Assembly: GCA_030145585.1 (NCBI GenBank) | Contig: JAQYVK010000302.1 | Span: forward strand, 1 to 37,604 | Length of the DNA: 37,604 nt | Origin: Desulfatiglandales bacterium | GTDB taxonomy: Bacteria; Desulfobacterota; DSM-4660; Desulfatiglandales; HGW-15 | Reading direction: 5' to 3' | Part shown: piece after piece, positions 24,385 to 31,741 of the stretch | Layout of the letters: the number at the start of each line of letters is the position of its first letter | Numbering within the stretch: position 1 is the stretch's first letter | Made by a program: the position numbers and the translations under genes | Notes under the pieces: generated by a model | What the model was told of the DNA's origin: nothing | Databases searched by the model: none | What the model saw: only the letters and a program-made list of their open reading frames with translations

Positions 24385-25602
24385 ATGAAATTCGAATTTG
24401 TAGAAGAGAAACAGAGGTACAACGCCAAAATAAAGGTCGTTGGCGTTGGGGGAGCGGGCGGTAACGCCATTAACAACATGATGGCCTCCAAACTCAAGGG
24501 CGTTGAGTTTATTACCGCTAATACGGATAGCCAGAACCTCGAAATTTCCCCTTGCTTCAACAAGATACAGCTAGGGGCGACGGTAACAAGGGGGCTCGGT
24601 GCAGGGGCAGATCCGGAAATAGGCCGATTGTCCGCCGAGGAAAGTATCAACGAAGTTCGGGACGCTATTGCTGAGTCCGATATGGTCTTCCTGACGGCAG
24701 GCATGGGAGGTGGAACCGGAACGGGTGCCGCTCCGGTGCTTGCACGGGAATCCCGGGAAAGCGGTGCCCTCACCGTTGCCGTTGTCACCAAGCCCTTTGT
24801 TTTCGAAGGGGAAAAAAGAATGGACAGAGCACTGGAGGGCATTGAAAAATTGAAAAGGGAAGTGGACACCCTGATTGTAATTCCCAACGAGAGACTTAAG
24901 GCGATAGGGGAAGGGAAACCCACCTTCAAAGAGCTCATTGTTCGTGCCGATGAGGTACTCCTCAACGCCGTAAGGGGAATCTCCGATCTGATTATGAGTA
25001 ACGGATTTATCAATTTGGATTTTGCTGATATAAAGAAGGTCATGGAGCAAATGGGAACGGCCATTATGGGGACAGGAAAGGCCAGTGGAGAGGGGCGGGC
25101 CTTTGAAGCGGCCAAAGAATCGGTCAACAGTCCCCTCCTGGAAGACATCTCTATCAGCGGAGCCAGGGGTCTTTTAATGAATGTGACCGGACCTCCCGAC
25201 ATGACGATGGAAGAGATCGACGAGGCATCCGCTTACATCAAGGGTGAAGTGGACAGCGATGCGGAGATCTTCTGGGGGGTGGTTTTTGATGACACCATGG
25301 GAGATGAGATTCAAATAACGGTCATTGCTACCGGGATTGATAAAGACCATCACCATAACGTCATAAGATTAAGAGAAGTTACCCCCGAAGAAGCAGAGGA
25401 CTCCTGGACTGTAAGGGTGAACGGAGAAGGGAAGGAAACTTTGGACACCCCCACATTCCAAAGGCTCAAAAAGGAGCCGGAACCCGCTCCCTTTATGGAA
25501 GAGGAAGTGCAACTGAATGAGAGTAAAAAGAGTTTTTTTAAGCGCCCCTTTCTTAAAGATAACCTGGATTACCCTACTTTTCTCAGGGCAAAAGCGGATT
25601 GA
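24385..25602 (+). CDS. ftsZ: Cell division GTPase FtsZ
   Basis: FtsZ is the tubulin-like GTPase that forms the division ring. Seen: VVGVGGAGGNAINNM (residues about 18-32), NTDSQNL, the tubulin signature GGGTGTG (108-114), the T7 catalytic loop NLDFAD (210-215), and after a variable linker the conserved C-terminal peptide DYPTFLRAKAD, which would bind FtsA and other partners. The 405-residue length is normal. A strong ribosome site (AAAGGAGGG) lies upstream, in line with the high amounts of FtsZ needed. It is the last canonical dcw gene here. Confidence 0.98.
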   Translation: MKFEFVEEKQRYNAKIKVVGVGGAGGNAINNMMASKLKGVEFITANTDSQNLEISPCFNKIQLGATVTRGLGAGADPEIGRLSAEESINEVRDAIAESDMVFLTAGMGGGTGTGAAPVLARESRESGALTVAVVTKPFVFEGEKRMDRALEGIEKLKREVDTLIVIPNERLKAIGEGKPTFKELIVRADEVLLNAVRGISDLIMSNGFINLDFADIKKVMEQMGTAIMGTGKASGEGRAFEAAKESVNSPLLEDISISGARGLLMNVTGPPDMTMEEIDEASAYIKGEVDSDAEIFWGVVFDDTMGDEIQITVIATGIDKDHHHNVIRLREVTPEEAEDSWTVRVNGEGKETLDTPTFQRLKKEPEPAPFMEEEVQLNESKKSFFKRPFLKDNLDYPTFLRAKAD

Positions 25603-25612
25603 TGGAGGGGTC

Positions 25613-25702
25613 TTGAAGAGGCTTGCAGAAGGTCTTGCCAAAGGTGTTAAGAACGCCTTACAAGGCAGGGTGACCCATAGGGTGGGTTTGAAAAGGGCAT
25701 AA
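25613..25702 (+). CDS. Possible 29-residue basic peptide between ftsZ and the radical SAM gene
   Basis: A TTG start at 25613 preceded by GGAGGGG (25604-25610) opens a 29-codon frame encoding a basic peptide (MKRLAEGLAKGVKNALQG, then a Val/Arg/Leu tail). It could form an amphipathic helix. Against it are the rare start, the short spacing of about 4 nt and the small size. It might instead be spacer. I know of no named relative. Confidence 0.2.
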   Translation: MKRLAEGLAKGVKNALQGRVTHRVGLKRA

Positions 25703-25727
25703 CTGTCGGAAAATTGGAGCCAAGTCT

Positions 25728-27479
25728 GTGTCTGAAAAGATTGTTTCCCTGTACCGGCGGAGACTTGCTAGGGAAAAAGGCCCCATAAAAAAGGATTGGG
25801 GTGGGAAGATTTCCATAGGCCTCGCCTACCCAAATCATTACCGGACAGGTATGTCCAACCTGGGATTCCAGGTCCTTTACCATCTTTTTAACAGAAAGGA
25901 CAATGTTGTAGCGGAGCGTTTTTTTCTCCCCGAAGGCAAAGAAATGTCCCTCTACCTTGAGGGGGGAAAGAGCCTCCTTTCCCTGGAATCCCAGGCTCCT
26001 ATGGGCAAGTTTGATCTTGTCGCTTTTTCTCTGTCTTTCGAAAATGATTATCCCAATATCTTAAAAATCCTTGACCTGGGGAAGATCCCCCTGCTCGCCG
26101 AAGCCAGGGATGAGTACCATCCCTTTGTCATGTCTGGGGGGATTACCACTTTCCTGAATCCGGAACCTGTCGCCTCTTTTTTTGATTTTTTCCTGTTGGG
26201 GGAGGCGGAAGCCATTCTTGATGAATTCACGGCATCATTCGCTGAGATCCTCCATAAAAATCAAGGGAGGCGAAGCCTTCTCATATCTCTGGCGCAACAG
26301 GTAAGTTCTCTATATGTTCCTTCATTGTACATACCCAAATATCATAAAAAGGGCACCCTTAAATCCATGGAACCGATGGAGGACGGAATTCCGGAGAAAG
26401 TGAAGGTCGCCTGCCATGTTTCTACGGATGCTCTAGTAAACAGATCTGTGATTCTGACACCGGACACGGCATTCGCTGAGAGAGTACTGATTGAACTGGG
26501 CAGGGGGTGTGGGAGGTCATGCCGGTTTTGTGCCGCAGGGTACGTATACAGGCCCCCAAGGGTCCATGAGGAGTCTAAGATACGTGCTTCCATCGACGAA
26601 GCCATGGAGGACTCGAATCGTATCGGTCTCTTGAGCCCTGCCGTATCAGACATTCCGGGCATCGAACACATTACCAACTACATCGTAAAAAAGGGGGGAC
26701 AGTTTTCCGTCTCTTCTTTTCGGGCCGATTCTCTCACCGAAGCTTTGATCGGGGATTTGAAAAGTGCGGGTCAGAAGACCCTGGCCATAGCCCCTGAAGC
26801 GGGTTCAGAAAGGCTGAGAAAGGTCATCAACAAACACCTGACGCAGGATCAAATCATCGAGGCCGCAACGACCATTGGGCGTGTGGGGGACTTCGCATTG
26901 AGGCTCTATTTTTTGATCGGCCTGCCCACTGAGGAAAAAGAGGATGTCGATCGGATCGTGGAGCTCGTTAAATCCATCAAGCACCATATCGTCAAAGAGT
27001 CGAGAACCCGAGGAAGGATCCGGCAGATAAAACTGAGCCTCAATTGCTTTGTCCCAAAGGCTTTCACACCTTTCCAGTGGTTCCCTATGGAGAATATCTC
27101 GACCCTCAAGGAGAAACAGAAGGGGTTGAAAAAGACACTTGAGAAAGAAGGAGGGGTCCAGGTGAATTTTGATGTCCCCAAATGGGCCTATGTCCAGACC
27201 CTGCTCTCCATGGGGGACAGGCGCGTGGGTTCAATCCTGCGCCTCAACCATGAATTCAAGGGGGACTGGAATAGGGCATTCCGACACTCAGACCTTAATC
27301 CCGATTTTTTTGTTTACCGACCCAAAGGACTCGATGAAATCCTGCCATGGGATTTTGTCGATCACGGCATCGATAAGGCTTACCTGATAAAAGAATATAA
27401 ATTGGCTCTAAAAGCGAAGGAATCAGATGAATGTCATGTGGGAGAATGCGAACGATGCGGCGTGTGTCCCGTGGAGTAA
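25728..27479 (+). CDS. Radical SAM protein (TIGR03960/YgiQ-like group) with C-terminal Cys cluster
   Basis: This 583-residue protein has a B12-binding-like N-terminal part (ISIGLAYPNHYRTGMSNLGFQ) and a radical SAM core with C261-x3-C265-x2-C268 (GRGCGRSCRFCAAG), which binds the 4Fe-4S cluster that cleaves S-adenosylmethionine. Later core segments are AIAPEAGSERLRKVINK and LYFLIGLPTEEKEDV. The extreme C-terminus holds a second Cys set, C569-x4-C574-x2-C577-x2-C580, which could bind another Fe-S cluster or zinc. GTG 25728 is chosen because GGAG lies 8 nt upstream. Proteins of this group are uncharacterised as far as I know. It follows ftsZ by 125 nt on the same strand with no visible terminator, so co-transcription is possible. 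Confidence 0.85.
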   Translation: MSEKIVSLYRRRLAREKGPIKKDWGGKISIGLAYPNHYRTGMSNLGFQVLYHLFNRKDNVVAERFFLPEGKEMSLYLEGGKSLLSLESQAPMGKFDLVAFSLSFENDYPNILKILDLGKIPLLAEARDEYHPFVMSGGITTFLNPEPVASFFDFFLLGEAEAILDEFTASFAEILHKNQGRRSLLISLAQQVSSLYVPSLYIPKYHKKGTLKSMEPMEDGIPEKVKVACHVSTDALVNRSVILTPDTAFAERVLIELGRGCGRSCRFCAAGYVYRPPRVHEESKIRASIDEAMEDSNRIGLLSPAVSDIPGIEHITNYIVKKGGQFSVSSFRADSLTEALIGDLKSAGQKTLAIAPEAGSERLRKVINKHLTQDQIIEAATTIGRVGDFALRLYFLIGLPTEEKEDVDRIVELVKSIKHHIVKESRTRGRIRQIKLSLNCFVPKAFTPFQWFPMENISTLKEKQKGLKKTLEKEGGVQVNFDVPKWAYVQTLLSMGDRRVGSILRLNHEFKGDWNRAFRHSDLNPDFFVYRPKGLDEILPWDFVDHGIDKAYLIKEYKLALKAKESDECHVGECERCGVCPVE

Positions 27480-27814
27480 ATATTTTTTAATCAAGTTTCG
27501 CCCCCTAAACAAGATGAAGCCCTAAATATGCAGGGTCTCCTTATGGTCCTGAGCGGCCGGTTGCAAAGGCCAATTTTCACAACCGACATAGAAAGACTTT
27601 CGCAGGAATGACGAGCACTCGCTCCATATTGTCATTCCGGCGAACGCCGGAATCCAGGAGCCTTGGATATCGAATAAATAACTATTCCCTGGTTGATTGC
27701 CCTTTTTATGACTACCTTTTTTATCAGACCGGTATGAAAATTGCTTAAAAAGTTCTCGATCAAATCAAACTGCGCCGCATTATGGCGAGAGGAAATTAAA
27801 GTAAGGGGGTCAAG
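27480..27814. other. Intergenic region with a GC-rich palindromic repeat
   Basis: About 335 bp without a convincing gene. It holds the ATTCCGGCG/CGCCGGAAT palindrome, listed separately, and no obvious terminator for the radical SAM gene beyond a short T-run at about 27482-27488. Confidence 0.4.
27599..27660 (+). repeat. REP-like palindromic element (ATTCCGGCG type)
   Basis: A 9-bp perfect stem, ATTCCGGCG (27634-27642) and CGCCGGAAT (27645-27653), with a 2-nt loop is followed by CCAGGAG and preceded at 27604-27613 by AGGAATGACG, the complement of the CATTCC start. The phrase GTCATTCCGGCGAANGCCGG is a very common dispersed intergenic repeat in many Proteobacteria and Desulfobacterota (recalled, not searched). 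Confidence 0.65.
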
Positions 27815-28507
27815 ATGAGTCGTCCGGATTTGTTACTTCTGCATGGTGTATTGGGAACGAGCACTCAATTTAAGCAATTGATTCCGCTCCTCAGGGATAA
27901 ATATGATGTCCACACACTCGATTTTGAAGGGCATGGAGGTTCACCTCCAAAAAATAGGCCCTTCAGGTCAAAGCATTTTGCCGAAAACGTGCTGGAATAC
28001 ATGAAGATGAACGCCGTTAAAGCGGCGGACATTTTTGGGCACAGTATGGGCGGTCATATCGGTCTGTATTTGGCAAGATTTTACCCTAAACGGATCAAAC
28101 GTGTGTTCACCCTGGGTACCAAGTTTGTGTGGACCCCTGAGATTGCTGATAAGGAAAACGCCTTTTTAGATCCAAAAAAGCTCACAGAAAAAGTGCCTAA
28201 ATATGCCATAGAATTGCGAGGGAGGCATGCCGCTTGCGGTTTTGAGAAGATACTTGAAAAGGTACGAGAAATGAATGTGAGTATAGGCAAGAAAAATGAG
28301 TTAAATGACGAGGACATCCAGAAAATTAATAAGAAGGTGAGAATCGGTGTGGGCGACAGAGACTATATGGTCAGCATAGAAGAAAGCGTCAATGTGTACC
28401 GGTTGCTCCAACATGGCGAACTGCAAATTTTCCCCGATACACAACATCCGCTTGAGAGGGTATCATTTCCAAACTTAGCCTATTCCATATTGAACTTTTT
28501 CAAATAA
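27815..28507 (+). CDS. Alpha/beta hydrolase
   Basis: This 230-residue protein is a soluble alpha/beta-fold hydrolase. Seen: LLLHGVLGTSTQF with the oxyanion-hole HG (residues 10-11), DFEGHGGSP, the nucleophile elbow GHSMGG with Ser77, an acidic residue in GVGDRDYMV (Asp181 or Asp183), and His211 in DTQHPLE. So the full catalytic triad is present. The cap region is short. The substrate cannot be predicted; relatives include esterases, lactonases and MhpC-type C-C hydrolases. The start has AAGTAAGGGGG upstream. No neighbour suggests a pathway. Confidence 0.88.
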   Translation: MSRPDLLLLHGVLGTSTQFKQLIPLLRDKYDVHTLDFEGHGGSPPKNRPFRSKHFAENVLEYMKMNAVKAADIFGHSMGGHIGLYLARFYPKRIKRVFTLGTKFVWTPEIADKENAFLDPKKLTEKVPKYAIELRGRHAACGFEKILEKVREMNVSIGKKNELNDEDIQKINKKVRIGVGDRDYMVSIEESVNVYRLLQHGELQIFPDTQHPLERVSFPNLAYSILNFFK

Positions 28508-28511
28508 CAGT

Positions 28512-28774
28512 CGGGGTCAAACCTACACATTTGACAAAACGACCTGTCATCATTAGCTAATATTAGAAAGACAAATCACTACAATCGGATTATGGACCGC
28601 AAAATAGGGCTCGAGTATTGCGATGCTTTCTGCCAATTTAGTTTTGATCGTGTCAACGGCAACCCAAACCGGTAGAATAATTTGAGTTAAGCGAAAAAAG
28701 GATAGAAAGTTGGGGAAGTTAATTTTAAAGATTATATAGAAAGTGCTTTTGTCAAATGTGTAGGTTTGACCCCG
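28512..28774. mobile_element. 263-bp MITE-like element with perfect 28-bp inverted ends
   Basis: The two ends, 28512-28539 and 28747-28774, are perfect reverse complements over 28 bp (left end begins CGGGGTCAAACCTACACA, right end finishes TAGGTTTGACCCCG). The 207-bp interior has no convincing gene. The end sequence resembles, from memory, the GGGGTCA...ACACATTTGAC motifs found beside IS200-like REP-associated tyrosine transposases, so it may be a non-autonomous element moved in trans. I see no target-site duplication. Confidence 0.75.
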
Positions 28775-28961
28775 TTTTTTTAATACATCCCAATTGATCC
28801 AGAGGAATTTCAACCCGCTTGAAGACATCCTACCGGTCATCCTAATTCCGGAATATTTTAGTTCATTCAAGGCCTTGACCCATGATAGGGTGCAGGGTGC
28901 TCGAGCCTTCTTCACACTCATCCAAAAAACGTATTATCTAAGGAAATGAAGCATTCAAGAT
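28775..28961. other. Short intergenic stretch before the MFS exporter
   Basis: A 187-bp stretch with no clear gene. A minus-strand open frame of 122 codons covers this and the MITE-like element but crosses both inverted ends and has no ribosome site or family resemblance, so I do not call it. Confidence 0.3.
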
Positions 28962-30254
28962 ATGAAAAACAAAAGTAAAAAAATTAATTCCAACCAGGGT
29001 CGAAAATCCGTTGTTCGAGCCCTGCGGCATCGAAATTACCGACTATTCTTCGGGGGCCAAAGCCTTTCTATGGTTGGTACCTGGATGCAACGAATTGCCA
29101 TTCCTTGGTTGGTATATCGATTAACAGACTCCCCTTTTCTCCTCGGGGTTGTCGGATTTGCCGGACAGATTCCAGGATTCCTTTTACTCCCATTTGCCGG
29201 CGTCCTGGCCGATAGGTGGAATCGACAACGCATGCTGATCTTGACCCAAAGTCTTTTAATGGTACAAGCCTTTGCACTATCCCTCTTGGTCCTCACAGGC
29301 ACCGTTCAGGTTTGGCATCTCGTTGTATTGAGTTTGTTCTTCGGCGCCGTCTTTGCATTTGACATCCCAACACGTCAGTCCTTCTTAATGGATATGATAG
29401 GAGAAAAGGAGGATTTAGGGAATGCTGTTGCCTTAAATTCATCCATAGTAACCGGGGCCCGTTTACTGGGGCCGACCCTGGCAGGGATTCTGATTGGATT
29501 GGTGGGAGAGGGAATATGCTTCTTAATAAATGGGACCAGTTATTTGGCTGTCATTGCCGCATTACTCGCCATGAAAATTCCGTCACAAGATTTGCAATCG
29601 CAGGGTTCGAGGGTGTGGGACGGACTAAAAGAGGGCTTTGTTTATGCCTCCGGGTTTGCCCCTATCCGAGTTATTCTGGTTCTGCTTGCCCTGGTGAGCC
29701 TTATGGGAATGCCACATATGGTACTCATGCCTGTCTTTGCTAAAAATATCCTGCATGGGGGTCCGCACGCGCTCGGTTTTCTCATGGGGGCGGGTGGTCT
29801 GGGAGCCATGGTGGGTGCCTTGTATCTCGCCTCCAGGAGCACAGTTCTTGGGCTTGGGAAAATAATTCTAATATCGGTCATTGTTTTTGGACTCGGGCTT
29901 GTTGCTTTCTCTTTTTCACGAATTTTGTGGCTTTCTTTGGTATTAATCCTGATATCCGGCTTCGGGCATATGGTTCAAATGGCATCGAGCAACACCATCC
30001 TACAAACTATTTCGGATGACGACAAACGGGGGAGGGTGATGAGTTTTTACGCCATGGCATTCTCGGGTATGATGCCTTTCGGCAGTTTATTCGCCGGTTT
30101 ATTCGCCGGTAAAATAGGAGCACCGGCCACGGTATTAATTGGTGGACTCGCTTGCCTGTTGGGTGCGGCTGTATATGCGCGTAGGCTCCCGGCATTGAGG
30201 AAGATGGTTCATCCCATTTATAGTAAGATGGGGATTATATCTGAACACTACTAG
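28962..30254 (+). CDS. MFS transporter, MFS_3/EntS-like exporter group
   Basis: This 430-residue protein has about twelve membrane segments and the features of the MFS_3 (transmembrane secretion effector, EntS-like) group: RHRNYRLFFGGQSLSMVGTWMQRIA at the N-terminus and the motif-A-like loop ADRWNRQRML between spans 2 and 3, then FDIPTRQSF. It is probably a proton-driven exporter of a small molecule; the substrate is unknown. The start ATG has AAGGAAATG about 15 nt upstream, a rather long spacing. It stands alone on the plus strand, facing the convergent OFA-type transporter gene. It is likely intrinsic to this locus; nothing in its base use looks foreign. Confidence 0.88.
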   Translation: MKNKSKKINSNQGRKSVVRALRHRNYRLFFGGQSLSMVGTWMQRIAIPWLVYRLTDSPFLLGVVGFAGQIPGFLLLPFAGVLADRWNRQRMLILTQSLLMVQAFALSLLVLTGTVQVWHLVVLSLFFGAVFAFDIPTRQSFLMDMIGEKEDLGNAVALNSSIVTGARLLGPTLAGILIGLVGEGICFLINGTSYLAVIAALLAMKIPSQDLQSQGSRVWDGLKEGFVYASGFAPIRVILVLLALVSLMGMPHMVLMPVFAKNILHGGPHALGFLMGAGGLGAMVGALYLASRSTVLGLGKIILISVIVFGLGLVAFSFSRILWLSLVLILISGFGHMVQMASSNTILQTISDDDKRGRVMSFYAMAFSGMMPFGSLFAGLFAGKIGAPATVLIGGLACLLGAAVYARRLPALRKMVHPIYSKMGIISEHY

Positions 30255-30311
30255 GTTTTTCCTCTCTATCCGGGCTGCGGTACAACGCCGAGATGTCTTG
30301 AACATTCTATA

Positions 30312-30333
30312 AAGTTTGAAATCTTTCAAACCT
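30312..30333. repeat. Short perfect palindrome between convergent genes
   Basis: GTTTGAAA (30314-30321), TC, TTTCAAAC (30324-30331) is an 18-bp near-complete palindrome with a 2-nt centre. It lies 60 nt after the MFS exporter gene. It has no T-run. It could be a protein-binding site or a weak stem for both convergent transcripts. Confidence 0.3.
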
Positions 30334-30364
30334 TCCAGGGTCATGGCAACCCAATAATCCATTC

Positions 30365-30436
30365 TCATTTCACGGTATATTTTTCAGCCTTTTCCAAGTT
30401 TTCAGGATTTTCATGTTGGCATTTAGGACAATTCAT
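30365..30436 (-). pseudogene. Zinc-ribbon-like start of a cyclase-type protein, broken
   Basis: On the minus strand a 23-codon frame reads MNCPKCQHENPENLEKAEKY and stops three codons later. Its first 13 residues closely match the start of the large cyclase gene nearby (MQCANCQTENPEN), which continues with a second Cys pair that is missing here. It starts 34 nt after the OFA-type transporter gene and has AGGA next to the ATG. I read it as the remnant of a paralogous zinc-ribbon regulator, or a chance short frame. Confidence 0.35.
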
Positions 30437-30470
30437 TCCTAATCACCTTTTATTTTCCGGTAAGCGTTTT

Positions 30471-31718
30471 TCATTTAGCCAGCAATACCTCTTGCTTTCG
30501 TGTGACGTATAGTACCAAGGAACCCAGGATTATGAGATTCACGACCCCGGCCAACGCTGCATTTATAAAGGAAAAAGTGTAATTCCCAGTCAAGTCGAAG
30601 AAATAGCCGCCCTGGTAACCACCCAAGCCCATACCGATCATGGCGAATAGAGAAGTAATGCCCAGCGACAAACTGCCGAATTCAGGTGGTATCATTTCCC
30701 TGACACAGATCCAGACACCGGTCATCACCCCGCTGAAGCCTAGACCAAAGAGTATGGCAAGGATATAAAAAGCAGCCGCAGAATGGAGTTGGGTGAACCA
30801 GAAGACAAGGACGGTTTGAAACAAGGAGGCCAACAGATAAGCGCGGAGCCCGCCAATATAATCGGCGATTTTTCCGAACATAATACGGCCAAACAACCCG
30901 GCAATCATGATCGAGCTAAGTACCCCGGCAGCGATCTGCGGGTCTATGCCTCTATCGGAAGCTAAAGCAACCACATGAATGATCGGGGTGGCCATGCAAA
31001 TGCAGCAGAAGATCACTGCTATGCTGAGCCAAATGACGAGTTTCGTCGGTGTGATTGGGAAGGCCGGCACCGTGTCGGGTGGTTTTTCCGATGAGGTTGA
31101 GCGTCTCTCTTTGGCGAGGGAAGGTGGTGTTCTTACAAGCAGCGAAAGTGGAATCAGCAGGGCCCAAAATATGATCGCCAGGGTGGTAAAGGCCTCACGC
31201 CAGCCTGAAAATGTTATCAAATAACGCGTAAAATAGGGTACCAATGCTTGCCCAAAGGCCCCTCCAGCCGAGGTGATCCCCAAAGCCAATCCCTTGTTGC
31301 GGTTGAACCATTGGCCAACATTACTGACCATGGGCACAACCATGGCTGCGAAACCTAATCCACCTATGATACCGTAGAAAAGATAAAGTTGCCAAATGAC
31401 TTTCACATTTGAAAGCAGAAGCAAAGTCAGCCCCAGCATAATTGATCCGAATAACACAACAGGACGGGTGGAGAAGCGATCGGCCATCCAGCCCATCACA
31501 ATGCCACCCACCCCCGAAGCAACCGTGCCGACAGTATAGGCGAAGGAGGTATCCCCCCGTGACCAGCCAAACTCGAGAACCAGTGGTTTGAGAAAGACCG
31601 AAATGGTGACCAGAGCGCCGAATGCCATTCCCAAGAAGATAAATGCGATCGTCACCATCACCCAAGCGTATCGAGGCTCACGGCCCTGCTCAACTTCTTG
31701 GTTCACTTTCCCCTTCAT
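30471..31718 (-). CDS. MFS transporter, OFA (oxalate/formate antiporter) family
   Basis: This 12-span transporter of about 415 residues resembles the oxalate/formate:H+ or anion antiporter (OFA) branch of the major facilitator superfamily. Seen: WVMVTIAFIFLGMAFGALVTISVFLKPL in span 1 and the loop GWMADRFSTRPVV, then NKGLALGITSAGGAFGQ, which is typical of the monocarboxylate/OFA type. The likely substrate is a small organic anion, not known. The start is uncertain: ATG 31718 is chosen; TTG 31730 is in frame, and neither has a strong ribosome site. The gene begins 23 nt after the stop of the cyclase-ATPase gene, so the two are probably co-transcribed. Confidence 0.88.
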   Translation of the reverse strand: MKGKVNQEVEQGREPRYAWVMVTIAFIFLGMAFGALVTISVFLKPLVLEFGWSRGDTSFAYTVGTVASGVGGIVMGWMADRFSTRPVVLFGSIMLGLTLLLLSNVKVIWQLYLFYGIIGGLGFAAMVVPMVSNVGQWFNRNKGLALGITSAGGAFGQALVPYFTRYLITFSGWREAFTTLAIIFWALLIPLSLLVRTPPSLAKERRSTSSEKPPDTVPAFPITPTKLVIWLSIAVIFCCICMATPIIHVVALASDRGIDPQIAAGVLSSIMIAGLFGRIMFGKIADYIGGLRAYLLASLFQTVLVFWFTQLHSAAAFYILAILFGLGFSGVMTGVWICVREMIPPEFGSLSLGITSLFAMIGMGLGGYQGGYFFDLTGNYTFSFINAALAGVVNLIILGSLVLYVTRKQEVLLAK

Positions 31719-31741
31719 ATTATACAGCAAGTTGATGCATT

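Noticed and set aside
24351-25202. 283-codon minus-strand open frame opposite ftsZ
   Set aside because: Long antisense frames are common opposite conserved genes. Its protein is Ser/Pro-rich low-complexity sequence as expected for a shadow frame.
28553-28921. 122-codon minus-strand open frame in the hydrolase-MFS gap
   Set aside because: It runs across the right inverted end of the MITE-like element, has no ribosome site and resembles no family known to me.
30080-30118. Tandem 12-bp repeat (TTTATTCGCCGG twice) at about 30090-30113
   Set aside because: It lies in the coding frame of the MFS exporter and encodes LFAGLFAG in a membrane span, so it is explained by protein sequence.
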